This document shows, piece by piece, positions 1 to 7,610 of a DNA stretch of 27,560 bases; within the stretch, counting starts at the first letter, position 1, and each line of letters opens with the position of its first letter. The notes below the pieces were generated by a model that was given only the letters and a program-made list of their open reading frames with translations, did no database searches and was not told the DNA's origin. The translations under genes were made by a program, and so were the position numbers. The stretch is from UBA5734 sp964528645 (lineage in GTDB: Bacteria > Bacillota > Clostridia > Saccharofermentanales > UBA5734), in assembly GCA_964528645.1 (NCBI GenBank), contig CAZGSR010000037.1, forward strand, positions 1 to 27,560, written 5' to 3'.

Positions 1-1328
1 GCACGGGGCAAGGCATAATGGAGGGATCTCCCTTTGCCGATTGAAATAAGTAGATCTTTTTGCAGAAGCTTGTTGATGATGTTCGTTGCTGAAGAACGGC
101 TGGTGGCCCAAATCACCTCAAGCTCGCTTCTGGTAACAGGGCCTTTTTCATAGATCAAGCTGCGGGCTGTATCATACTGATTCTGTAGCATCACATCGAG
201 TGCATCGTATTGTATCGCCTGATGGCCAGTCAGGTATTCAGCTTCTTTTTCTTTCAGCAAAAGGACTGGCGGCTCAAATAAACTGGGTAAAATGACCAGG
301 AAACCCGATGGACTTGTTTTGAAAGCAATCTGTTTACCTTTTACCTGGTAGATTTCCGTCATTTTTGGTATTCCAGAGCCAAAAGCCTCTACGAGTTCGA
401 GTCGATAAAAAACATCTGCCAGGTTTCTATTTCGCGGTATGGATAAGCCAAGTAGAAAGGTCTCAATCGTTGTATTCGGTGGCAAACCGCCATAAGAGGC
501 AATTTCGATCCGGTTATCAAACACACGGATGTTCGTGCTGACGTCCTGGTCATAATCTCGATGCACAATTGCGTTGATCAGTGCCTCTCTCAAGACCTCC
601 TCCGGATATTCCCTGGTATCGGTCCGATTGAGTCCATGAATTTCTGAGCGGGTCCGGTTATATCGACTGATCGCTTTAAATGATTCGTCCAGTTGTTTTA
701 GAATCGAGCCTGAAAATCTTTGCCGATCAATGAAGGGGCCAATTTCAACACCCTGAAAACAGGCAAACTGAATACTGTGAAAACACTGGTCCGACAGAAG
801 CATGCCCAAATTCGTAAAAAAGCCATCCGCATGGATCAATTTCATGGATTGCTTTTGCAAATCTCCAAAACGAATCCCTTTGTCCTTGAAAACCTGGTTA
901 CAGTAATGGAACGTCAAATTCTGATCAAATGCTGGCATCGTTTCATAACTGTAACCATCTGTTTCCCGGATCATGTCCCGGATCGCATCAGGAGATGCCG
1001 GCGAGGAAGTGTTTCCCTGCCTGAGATAGACCCCGGAAGATGTCATTCCCATTTTCGAGATGTAATAAGGGCGTTTACTCCCGCGATTGACCTGGATATG
1101 CACGAGGGCCTTCCCGTCCTGATGGTCAATCGATACCCGCGAAATCAAGGATAAATCCGGACTGATCGCATCGCGAATCATGTTGGTGACCTGAACAGCA
1201 ACCTGATCGGGATGATCGACACCGAAAATGGATCCGTCATTCGCGATTCCAATGATGAGCTCACCACCTTGCGAATTGGCAAAGGCAACCAGCTCCTTTT
1301 TGATATCCTCGGAGTATTCGCGCTTCCA
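1..1328 (-). CDS. AlbA_2 / ATP-binding domain putative transcriptional regulator, partial, start codon missing
   Basis: A continuous open frame of about 440 codons runs on the minus strand from 1328 off the left edge. The N-terminal part reads WKREYSEDIKKEL, then AFANSQGGELIIGIANDG, the hallmark of the AlbA_2 (Schlafen-like) nucleic-acid-binding domain. The middle contains EALINAIVHRDY and an AFGSGIPKM segment, typical of the GHKL-like ATPase region (HATPase_c_4) in these regulators. The last residues seen form a winged-helix-like end (SRSSATNIINKLLQKDLL). Only a few C-terminal residues should lie outside the window. No in-frame ATG, GTG or TTG exists near the family N-terminus; the first in-frame ATG is at 1181, inside the AlbA_2 domain. 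An ATG at 1329, just after the upstream permease stop, is one base out of frame. Dropping one base would give M-E-R-E-Y-S and an intact protein. Function is known only by family; target unknown. Confidence 0.8.
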
Positions 1329-1330
1329 TC

Positions 1331-2515
1331 CTATGCAGCCGCCTGGCGTCTGCGATACACCAGCACAGTTGCGACCGCAAGGAACACGCCAGCAAAACCG
1401 AGCTGGACGAGGATCGCCAGCCGGATGTCGCCCAGGTGCGCCCAGTTGAATGTGTCGAGCACCCCGATGGCAACATTGGCTCTGACAAACCAATAGACAG
1501 GTGTAAAGCGGGCGATCGCCAGGACAGAGCGGCCGAGAAACGCCTGCGGTACAAAAACGCCGGAGATGAAGCTCATGCCCAGCGTCAGGACATTGGCCAC
1601 GGCGGCCTGGGCATTGCGGCTTTTCAGGGCATAGCCAATCAGAAAGCTCAGACAGAGGCCAACCAGCATGAAGGCAAACGCATTGAGGGCGAGCCAGAAT
1701 CCAGACCAGGTCAACATAGCGCCACGGTACAGGATCAGGCTGATCAGGATCATCACCAGCCAGCTGCCAACAGAAAAGGTCAGGTTCCCAGCCAGGATCT
1801 GCAGGTTCTGGCTTCTGAGCGAAACGGGCGAGCAGAGGTTTCTGCGCTTCAGATCGAGGCTGTTAAAGGTGATCATGCAGGTACTGACGCCAAGGATCAG
1901 GATCGAGAGCAAGGCGTAAGCGAGATAGTTGAAGTAGTAGATCATATTTTCATACGATCCCCGGAACGTTTTCTGTGCTGTCAGCTCCACAGGTGTGCTG
2001 ACGGCAAGGTTTTCCAGAACCAGCCGGACGATTTCCTCGTCGCTGGCCTCCGGCAGCCCCGCTTTGAACAAGCGGACCGTATTCAGATATTTATTGACCA
2101 GCATGTCCATATACAAGGACGTGGTCGAATCCGGTGCGGCCTGGCGCTCGATCTTGGCCGCAGCATTATCCTGGTCCTGGGCCAGCAGATCTGAAAATCC
2201 GTCAGGGACGCGCAGGACGTAGGAGACATCGCCAAAGAACAGAGCATCCCGGATTTGGTCCGGATCATCGACCAGTTCGACCCTTTCCGCAGTCTGGGAC
2301 AGATAGTCTTCCAAACCAGCAACCAGGACACTGCCATGAGCCGCATCATCATTGAAAATGGCAGTCCTGACCTTCGCACCGACAAAACCCGTCTGCGGAT
2401 TTTGCGCATTCAACAGAGTCATCATGATCGCAAGTCCTGCTACAATGCCCAGGTACATGATCAGCAAGGGTGCATTTTTGCGGATGATCTTGAGATAGGC
2501 ATTAAAGACTGGCAT
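1331..2515 (-). CDS. ABC-2 type transporter permease (second permease)
   Basis: A 394-residue membrane protein with the YhgE/ABC-2 exporter layout: one N-terminal membrane segment (about residues 13-36), a long extracytoplasmic region to about residue 190, then about five membrane segments ending in a short basic tail RRRQAAA. It is expected to form the transmembrane channel with the adjacent permease and to be powered by the ATPase upstream in the same operon. Start ATG at 2515 has a GGAGG ribosome binding site and overlaps the end of the preceding permease by 14 bases, implying coupled translation. The substrate cannot be read from sequence; relatives export drugs, lipids, peptides or sodium. 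The stop TAG is followed immediately by the regulator fragment at the left. Confidence 0.85.
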   Translation of the reverse strand: MPVFNAYLKIIRKNAPLLIMYLGIVAGLAIMMTLLNAQNPQTGFVGAKVRTAIFNDDAAHGSVLVAGLEDYLSQTAERVELVDDPDQIRDALFFGDVSYVLRVPDGFSDLLAQDQDNAAAKIERQAAPDSTTSLYMDMLVNKYLNTVRLFKAGLPEASDEEIVRLVLENLAVSTPVELTAQKTFRGSYENMIYYFNYLAYALLSILILGVSTCMITFNSLDLKRRNLCSPVSLRSQNLQILAGNLTFSVGSWLVMILISLILYRGAMLTWSGFWLALNAFAFMLVGLCLSFLIGYALKSRNAQAAVANVLTLGMSFISGVFVPQAFLGRSVLAIARFTPVYWFVRANVAIGVLDTFNWAHLGDIRLAILVQLGFAGVFLAVATVLVYRRRQAAA

Positions 2516-3647
2516 AACGCTGCCTCCTCAGGACGGCAAAGGTCAGCAGGCTGAACATCAGGCCAAAGGCTAGAAGAATGAGCAGATTCGTGAAATAGCG
2601 GGCGCTGGCTCCGTCGTAGTATAAGGCCAGGAATGCATCCGTGATCAAATTGGCCGGATTGATGTAAGCCATGATCGGCATCGCCCGGGTCACGATGTAC
2701 TTGATTCCGTGATACATCATGCCGGAAAAAAGCGACATGATCATGGTCGATCCAATCAAGATGCCAGTCTTGACCCCTTCTCCAGTCTTTACGGCCGCGC
2801 CGATACAGGAGCCAAAGGCGATACCTGTGAAACAGGCGACCAGCGACGCTAGCAGGATCCAGCTCAGCTGATTGCCAAAGCTGTAGCCCAGCACCAGCCG
2901 GATGTAGGTGATCACAATCAGGACGATCAAATACTGGATGACCAGTGCCGCACCAATATCCACCATCAGGCGCAACAACTTGTGCACCGGGGCAACACTG
3001 ACCCGAGCACCCTGGGCCGACAAATTGGCCTGGTTTTCATTGACGATCCTCATCCCCCAGAAGCCTCCATACAGGGCGGTCATGGCAATCAGGGAATAGA
3101 AGTAAATCACGGTAGAATTCAGCATGTCTTTGCTGATGGGTAACGCAGCGATATAGTCACGGCGATCCTCGACCACAGAAAGCAACGATTCAAACTGGAC
3201 TTGCGGATTTCCTGTGGCGATATCGGCCAGGGCTTGCACGGTCTGGCTATAATCGTCGAGGAAACTTTTCAGGATCGTCTGGTTCAGACCGGACGATTTG
3301 ACCACCAGGTGCAGCTGGGGATCTTGCGAGATAATCCCGTCGACCTGGCCATCTGCCAGCAACTGTCTGGCTGTGACGTCATCGGTCAGGGTCAGGTCCA
3401 GCAGACCGCTGTCAGCAGAATCCATAGCTGTGGCATTCAGAGCCATCTGCAAGGATGTGTTTTGCCGGTACGCATTGTCATCAACAACAGCGACGGGGAT
3501 TTTTAGAAACGTGTCGATCTCGGAGAGGTTGGCAAAAGCCAGATTGAACAGGGTCGCCAGCAGCAAGGGGAATGCCAGGGTCCAGAAAATCATCTGGCGA
3601 TCCTTGAGGAAGCATTTCAGGCGATAGTGCAGCAAATGGGTAACCAT
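2502..3647 (-). CDS. ABC-2 type transporter permease (first permease)
   Basis: A 381-residue permease with the same architecture as its downstream neighbour: an N-terminal helix (about residues 17-40), an extracytoplasmic domain of about 130 residues, then a block of about five hydrophobic helices from about residue 170 to the end. The start ATG at 3647 is preceded by GGAGG and lies 9 bases after the ATPase stop. The two permeases are distinct in sequence and probably form a heterodimer. Assigned from topology and gene order; substrate unknown. Confidence 0.85.
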   Translation of the reverse strand: MVTHLLHYRLKCFLKDRQMIFWTLAFPLLLATLFNLAFANLSEIDTFLKIPVAVVDDNAYRQNTSLQMALNATAMDSADSGLLDLTLTDDVTARQLLADGQVDGIISQDPQLHLVVKSSGLNQTILKSFLDDYSQTVQALADIATGNPQVQFESLLSVVEDRRDYIAALPISKDMLNSTVIYFYSLIAMTALYGGFWGMRIVNENQANLSAQGARVSVAPVHKLLRLMVDIGAALVIQYLIVLIVITYIRLVLGYSFGNQLSWILLASLVACFTGIAFGSCIGAAVKTGEGVKTGILIGSTMIMSLFSGMMYHGIKYIVTRAMPIMAYINPANLITDAFLALYYDGASARYFTNLLILLAFGLMFSLLTFAVLRRQRYASL

Positions 3648-3656
3648 GATGCCCTC

Positions 3657-4589
3657 CTAATCGCGCAGCTCTTTACCAGTGAGTTCGAGAAAGACATCGT
3701 TGAGCGTGGGCAGCTCGGTGTGGATCCTGCCCAGGGTGACGCCCCGCGTCTTGAGAAAATCAAGCAAGTCCAACAAGCCGTTTTCACCACGGGCAAATTG
3801 GACAACCAGCCGGTTCGCATCATGCTGGACCATCGTTACATGGCCGCGCGACTTGAGCTCGGCCAGCATCGCTGTATCCAGTCCGGTGGCTTCGAGGCTG
3901 ACGGTCTCGCCGAGATCAATCTGGGCTTTGAGCTGCTCCTTGGTGCCGCCGGCAATCACACGACCTTTGTCCAGAATATTGATCCGGCTGCAGATCAGCT
4001 CGACTTCTTCCATGTAATGCGAGGTGTAGAGGACTGTCGCGCCATTCCGATTCAGCTGGCGGATGCCTTCGAGGATGTTGTTGCGACTCTGCGGATCGAC
4101 GGCCACGGTCGGTTCGTCCATGATGATCAGGCGCGGTTTGTGGGCGATGCCACAGGCAATATTCAGTCGCCGCAGCAAACCGCCGCTGAGTTTTTTCGGG
4201 TAAAAGCGGCCATAATCCTCCAGGCCGACAAATTCGATCGCTTCATCTACGAGCTCACGCCGATTTTTCTTGTCAGGGATGTAGAGTCCGCAAAAATAGT
4301 CGATGTTGTCCTTGACAGTCAGTTCGTCAAATACGGCCACATTTTGCATCACCACTCCGATGTCACGCTTGAGATCATAGGCATCAGGGGTCATGGGCCG
4401 GCCGAAGACTTCGACCGTGCCCTGGTCGTATTTCAGCAAAGCCAGGATGCAGTTGATCGCGGTGGTCTTGCCAGATCCGTTTGGCCCGAGCAGGCCAAAA
4501 ATCTCGCCCGCGTGAACTTCGAGGTCGAGATGGTCTAGTGCGGTCAGCGAGCCATAGTGCTTGACGAGATCTTTGACTTCAATGATCAT
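3657..4589 (-). CDS. ABC transporter ATP-binding protein (ABC-2 exporter)
   Basis: Cytoplasmic ATPase that energises the two permeases encoded just downstream. Counted from the chosen start, Walker A GPNGSGKTT is at residues 35-43, the signature LSGGL at 134-138, Walker B LIIMDEP at 154-160 and the switch histidine H191. About 100 C-terminal residues beyond the core are typical of the NatA/CcmA drug-export group. The start was placed at ATG 4589 (MIIEVKDLVKHYG) because AAGGTGA sits seven bases upstream; a longer frame from 4619 would add ten residues (MREKLKKVTA) not expected in the family. First gene of an ATPase-permease-permease operon, divergent from the SdpI-like gene. Confidence 0.93.
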   Translation of the reverse strand: MIIEVKDLVKHYGSLTALDHLDLEVHAGEIFGLLGPNGSGKTTAINCILALLKYDQGTVEVFGRPMTPDAYDLKRDIGVVMQNVAVFDELTVKDNIDYFCGLYIPDKKNRRELVDEAIEFVGLEDYGRFYPKKLSGGLLRRLNIACGIAHKPRLIIMDEPTVAVDPQSRNNILEGIRQLNRNGATVLYTSHYMEEVELICSRINILDKGRVIAGGTKEQLKAQIDLGETVSLEATGLDTAMLAELKSRGHVTMVQHDANRLVVQFARGENGLLDLLDFLKTRGVTLGRIHTELPTLNDVFLELTGKELRD

Positions 4590-4641
4590 GGCCGTCACCT
4601 TTTTTAGTTTTTCACGCAAATGGATCGAAAAGGATAATCAT

Positions 4642-4647
4642 ATTATA
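4642..4647 (-). promoter_or_regulatory. Possible -10 element for the ABC-2 exporter operon
   Basis: On the minus strand the sequence reads TATAAT about 50 bases upstream of the ATPase start. No good -35 hexamer is seen at the right distance (TGCGGT at 17 bp), so this is a weak prediction. It lies 29 bases from an opposing -10 element, so the two divergent operons may compete or be co-regulated. Confidence 0.35.
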
Positions 4648-4672
4648 CATCGGACCACCTAATGACCGCATT

Positions 4673-4681
4673 TGATATAAT
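4673..4681 (+). promoter_or_regulatory. Extended -10 promoter for the SdpI-like / nitroreductase operon
   Basis: TGATATAAT is a perfect extended -10 (TGn plus TATAAT), 42 bases upstream of the ATG at 4724, giving a leader of about 36 bases. No -35 of note, as expected for extended -10 promoters. Confidence 0.55.
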
Positions 4682-4723
4682 GGTCCTTACAGACAATTTA
4701 TCATCTGCAGATGGGAGATCCCT

Positions 4724-5392
4724 ATGAAAGACGGACTGAAGTCGTACTTTGTCAAAGAATGGGCGTTGCTTCTATTCCTTCTGGTCCCCATTATCGTGGC
4801 TGTCGTGGTTTATCCGCTCATGCCGGAAGTGGTTCCGACCCACTGGAACGCCCAGGGTCAGGTTGATGGCTACAGTGGTCGCGCATTCGGAACTTTTTTC
4901 CTGCCGTTCATGAACATCGGCTTGTATATTCTGTTGTTTTTCGCACCGAAACTCGATCCTAAGAAGGACAATTACCCGTCCTTTGCCAGTACCTACCGGG
5001 TGATCCGCTGGCTGATCCACGCTTTCATGGTCGTGATCTATGCCGTCACACTCCGGGCCGCACTCGGCCATGCCATGGATGTTGGCCTGTGGATTCCGGC
5101 CTCGGTTGCCATCATGTTTATTGTGCTTGGCTACACCATGCGCCAAGTCAAATTCAATTATTTCGTCGGTATCCGGGTTCCCTGGACGCTGGCGGATGAG
5201 GACGTCTGGAATCAGACCCACACGATCGCCTCCAAGTGGATGATGGCCGGCGGTGTGCTTGCCCTGGCCAGCTGTTTCCTGTTCAGCGACAACCTCCGGT
5301 TCATCATCTTCATGGTCTGCATCATGACTCCGATTCTGGCTGCAACTGTTTACTCCTACATTCTATTTCAGCGAAAGAGGAGGAATTCCTGA
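4724..5392 (+). CDS. SdpI family / DUF1648 membrane protein
   Basis: A 222-residue integral membrane protein. The N-terminal half has the DUF1648 pattern: a helix, then MPEVVPTHWNAQGQVDGYSG at about residues 33-52. The C-terminal half has the SdpI signature NYFVGIRVPWTLADEDVWNQ followed by TH. About six membrane segments are visible. In Bacillus subtilis SdpI gives immunity to the SdpC toxin and also sequesters the SdpR repressor; most homologues have no tested role and no sdpC or sdpR is seen here. The start has GGGAG six bases upstream. The stop overlaps the nitroreductase start (TGATG), so the two are translated together. Confidence 0.88.
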   Translation: MKDGLKSYFVKEWALLLFLLVPIIVAVVVYPLMPEVVPTHWNAQGQVDGYSGRAFGTFFLPFMNIGLYILLFFAPKLDPKKDNYPSFASTYRVIRWLIHAFMVVIYAVTLRAALGHAMDVGLWIPASVAIMFIVLGYTMRQVKFNYFVGIRVPWTLADEDVWNQTHTIASKWMMAGGVLALASCFLFSDNLRFIIFMVCIMTPILAATVYSYILFQRKRRNS

Positions 5393-5904
5393 TGGATGTC
5401 TTGCAAGCACTGGCCACACGCCGCAGCGTCCGACATTACACAGAACAATCGATCGAAGAAGAAAAATTGGAACTGGTGCTGGAAGCCGCCCGTTTGTCAC
5501 CATCGGCCAGCAACCAGCAGAACTGGAAATTCATCGTGGTCCGCGATTCTGTGACGCGCCAAAAGCTGGTCGAGGCGTGTCCTGGACAGACATTCGTCGG
5601 CGAAGCACCGGTTATCCTGGTCTGCTGCGGCACGGATCCGAATGCGGTTATGCTCTGCGGCCAACACCGCTACACGGTTGATCTGTCGATTGCCACAGCG
5701 TATATGATCTTGCAGGCACACGAACTCGGTCTCGGAACGTGCTGGCTCGGACGGTTTGATGAGGCCCAGGTTAAATCGATTCTCGGTATTCCGGAGCTGG
5801 TGCGCGTGGTAGCTGTGACACCTTTAGGTTACCCTGCCGAGCAACCCGCTGCTAAACCGCGGAAAAAGATCGAAGAAATCGTCTGTTATGACCGATACTC
5901 CTGA
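5392..5904 (+). CDS. Nitroreductase family protein (FMN-dependent)
   Basis: A 170-residue flavoprotein of the nitroreductase superfamily, which uses FMN and NAD(P)H to reduce nitro compounds, quinones or similar acceptors. Visible family marks: RRSVRHY at residues 10-16 (phosphate contact of FMN), ARLSPSASNQQNWKF near 34-48, GLGTCWLGRFDE near 116-127, and LGYPAEQPAAKPRKK near the end. It belongs to the short subgroup. The start ATG 5392 overlaps the previous stop and has AGAGGAGG upstream; a longer frame from 5236 is only read-through in another frame of the SdpI gene. Its 3' end overlaps the opposing HAD gene by 19 bases. Physiological substrate unknown. Confidence 0.9.
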   Translation: MDVLQALATRRSVRHYTEQSIEEEKLELVLEAARLSPSASNQQNWKFIVVRDSVTRQKLVEACPGQTFVGEAPVILVCCGTDPNAVMLCGQHRYTVDLSIATAYMILQAHELGLGTCWLGRFDEAQVKSILGIPELVRVVAVTPLGYPAEQPAAKPRKKIEEIVCYDRYS

Positions 5905-6590
5905 AGCAACAAAATAATGTCAGATAAATTTTGACACACAGGCACGGCAAGATTGATTTCGCCGCGTGGATGGACCAGAACAGCTGACATGCCAGCCTGC
6001 TGAGCACCCCAGACATCGGCATGCGGATTGTCGCCGATCATGACACAGCATCCAGGATAGCCGGCCTGCTGAAGAGCCAGGGCAAAGATTGCCGGATGCG
6101 GTTTTTCAAAACCCACAAGGGCAGACACGATCTGCTGGTCAAAAAACCGGCTGATGTCAAGCTGGTCCATAAGTGCTGGCAATTCCGGGAAATTATTGGA
6201 CAATAGGATGTGACGCCAGCCTTGGCCAGATAATGCTTCGAGCGTCTGGATGGCATCTTCGTAGAGATGGAAATTGGCTGGTTCCAGGATCAGCTCACGT
6301 ACCGTCGGGGCCACTTGTGAGGCCTCTGCAGCGGTCAATCCACTGCGCTGGCTGATCGCTGCAAACTGCTGCTCCATAGCCTGCCACCATTTTTCTGGAT
6401 CGGTGAGATGGCGATAATCGCGTTCGGGATAGTCCCAGGGGAAGGTCCCTGGATGTTGGTTAGCGGAAAGCTGCTCCAGTGTGATGGTCCGATCAGGCCA
6501 GATGTGCGTGATCGCTTGATAGAGACTCTTGCTCCACAGCTTTTCGGCACGGATCAAGGTGCCATGGAAATCCCAAAACAGCGTTTTCAT
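5886..6590 (-). CDS. HAD family hydrolase with variant motif I (DFHGT)
   Basis: A 234-residue haloacid dehalogenase-like hydrolase, probably a small-molecule phosphatase of the phosphoglycolate phosphatase-like group. Motif I is D7-F-H-G-T11, motif II S131 in ILLSNN, motif III K163 in GFEKPHP, and motif IV GDNPHAD at 186-192. Residues about 15-95 form the helical cap. The nucleophile D7 is present, but the acid/base aspartate two residues later is histidine (H9), which should alter or slow phosphoester hydrolysis. Such DFHGT variants do occur in the superfamily. It has its own promoter upstream and is convergent with the nitroreductase, sharing 19 bases of coding sequence. Substrate unknown. 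Confidence 0.88.
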   Translation of the reverse strand: MKTLFWDFHGTLIRAEKLWSKSLYQAITHIWPDRTITLEQLSANQHPGTFPWDYPERDYRHLTDPEKWWQAMEQQFAAISQRSGLTAAEASQVAPTVRELILEPANFHLYEDAIQTLEALSGQGWRHILLSNNFPELPALMDQLDISRFFDQQIVSALVGFEKPHPAIFALALQQAGYPGCCVMIGDNPHADVWGAQQAGMSAVLVHPRGEINLAVPVCQNLSDIILLLQEYRS

Positions 6591-6625
6591 TCCGGGGAGG
6601 TCCTTTCATGCAGACATTCCCCGTT

Positions 6626-6654
6626 ATTATACAGGCTCAAAGTCAGGCTGTCAG
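6626..6654 (-). promoter_or_regulatory. Sigma-A-type promoter of the HAD hydrolase gene
   Basis: Minus strand: -35 CTGACA (6654-6649), 17-base spacer, -10 TATAAT (6631-6626). The -10 is perfect and the -35 differs at one position. The predicted transcript starts about 30 bases upstream of the ATG at 6590. Confidence 0.7.
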
Positions 6655-6687
6655 ACCAGCGTTTCGATCAGGCTGCCTGTGGTCTGA
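6651..6687. repeat. 8-bp inverted repeat upstream of the HAD promoter
   Basis: TCAGACCA (6651-6658) and TGGTCTGA (6680-6687) are perfect inverted copies separated by 21 bases. The left arm overlaps the -35 box of the HAD promoter, so it could be an operator for a dimeric repressor. It could also be a long-loop hairpin at the end of a transcript coming from the right. Confidence 0.45.
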
Positions 6688-6746
6688 GTCAATTGCATCA
6701 TCTTTGTGAGACTCCCTTTTAGCAGGCTATAAAAGCAAAAGACGCC

Positions 6747-6763
6747 TGCCGGTCAATCCGGCA
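6747..6763 (-). terminator. Likely intrinsic terminator of the small lipoprotein gene
   Basis: Stem TGCCGG / CCGGCA with a five-base loop, located 77 bases past the lipoprotein stop. On the minus strand it is followed by GGCGTCTTTTGCTTTTATAG, an interrupted T-rich tract. The stem is short, so efficiency may be modest. Confidence 0.5.
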
Positions 6764-6839
6764 AAGCGCCCTTGCTTATGGATCCATCATAATGCGCTGG
6801 TCAGGAATGTCAAGAGGGTCCAGCGTTCATTTTGCAAGA

Positions 6840-7127
6840 TCAGGCCGCAGTTGTTTCAGCAACAGTGGTTTCTTCTGCAGCAGCGGTCTCTGCAACTGTG
6901 GTTTCCTCAGCGGCAGATTCGCTGGTTTCGGTTGCAGCTTCGGAAGTTTCCTCAGCGACCGTGGTCTCTTCGGCGGCCACGGTGGTCTCTTCTGCGACAA
7001 CAGTGGTCTCTGCAGCAACAGTGGTGGCTTCGGTCGCTTCAGCTGTGGTGGCCTTGGTCGGCGTGCAACCGGCAACAGTAGCAACGAGCAGGATCAGGGC
7101 AGCAAGGACGATCAGATTACGTTTCAT
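6840..7127 (-). CDS. Small repeat-rich lipoprotein
   Basis: A 95-residue protein with a clear lipoprotein signal: MKRNLIVLAA, hydrophobic stretch, lipobox VAGC with the lipidated cysteine at residue 21. Everything after about residue 28 is low-complexity threonine, glutamate and alanine, built from imperfect repeats of ETTVAAE and related units. The mature protein is acidic and probably extended, anchored to the outer face of the membrane. The start ATG 7127 was chosen because GGAGA lies seven bases upstream and the signal peptide begins there; a frame from 7187 would add twenty non-signal residues. No enzymatic domain. It may be a spacer or surface protein; function unknown. Confidence 0.8.
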   Translation of the reverse strand: MKRNLIVLAALILLVATVAGCTPTKATTAEATEATTVAAETTVVAEETTVAAEETTVAEETSEAATETSESAAEETTVAETAAAEETTVAETTAA

Positions 7128-7542
7128 GTGAATGTCTCCTCTTCTTTTCAAAACGGATTTGTTCAGGTCAGCGGTGGGTCCAGCCAACCTGTTGCTGAAA
7201 TTTAGACCCTTTTTCTATCGAAAGCAATCATCAGAAAGTGGCTCTTTTCACCAAATAGTGGCTGTTCAGAGCCCTTCTCGCCAGGTTTTGAGCATTTGTT
7301 ACCATTTTGGCTGCCCCTTTTGGATAGATGCATGAGGTTCAGATTTTTCTTTCGAACAGGTTTTTGGAAAACAGAGAATTGCATTTTGCACAATTGCTTT
7401 GTTGTTTCTTTGTGAAAACTGCAATATCGCGAACACGTTTGTCGCGGTAAGGGATGACGCAAAATGCCAAGATAGCCTGGGATCGTTTCACTTTGGTGCA
7501 CCGACCCTGATCATACGCAATGAACCTTATGAATTCGGGATG
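7128..7542. other. Gene-poor region with short direct repeats, possible remnant of an insertion element end
   Basis: No convincing gene was found in these 415 bases. A 99-codon minus-strand frame (7202-7501) has no recognisable domain, no good ribosome binding site and odd composition. Between about 7237 and 7330 there are repeated motifs (AGTGGCT twice 21 bases apart, and several TGGCTG/TTTTGG units). Multiple such repeats resemble the ends of IS21-type elements, but no transposase is present, so this is only a suggestion. Confidence 0.35.
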
Positions 7543-7571
7543 CTTACAAGTAAAGACTCCTGTACTATAAT
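7543..7571 (+). promoter_or_regulatory. Promoter in front of the AlbA_2 pseudogene
   Basis: CTTACA (7543-7548), 17-base spacer, perfect TATAAT (7566-7571). Transcription would begin near 7578, exactly where the tandem 10-bp repeats start. The broken regulator gene and then the agmatine genes lie downstream on the same strand. Confidence 0.6.
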
Positions 7572-7578
7572 GAGCACA

Positions 7579-7608
7579 GTGCCGAAGAATGCCGAAGAGT
7601 GCCGAAGT
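7579..7608 (+). repeat. Three 10-bp tandem repeats (RTGCCGAAGA), operator-like
   Basis: GTGCCGAAGA, ATGCCGAAGA and GTGCCGAAGT follow each other without gaps. The 10-base period places each copy on the same face of the helix. They sit at the predicted transcription start of the AlbA_2 regulator remnant, the place expected for an autoregulatory operator. Too short and too few for a CRISPR. Confidence 0.7.
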
Positions 7609-7610
7609 TA

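Noticed and set aside
1436..2194. 252-codon plus-strand open frame
   Set aside because: Antisense of the ABC-2 permease; rich in Q, D and R as expected for the reverse of hydrophobic codons.
3627..4538. 303-codon plus-strand open frame
   Set aside because: It is the antisense of the ABC ATPase gene, whose Walker motifs are clear; no ribosome binding site and no recognisable domain.
6792..7205. Glycine/serine/cysteine-rich plus-strand frames over the small lipoprotein
   Set aside because: Low-complexity mirror of the repeat region; the minus strand has a proper lipoprotein signal and ribosome binding site.
7202..7501. 99-codon minus-strand frame
   Set aside because: No ribosome binding site, no domain and composition unlike neighbouring genes; overlaps the repeat region.
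7579..7608. Tandem repeats as a CRISPR array
   Set aside because: Ten-base units without spacers and no cas genes nearby.
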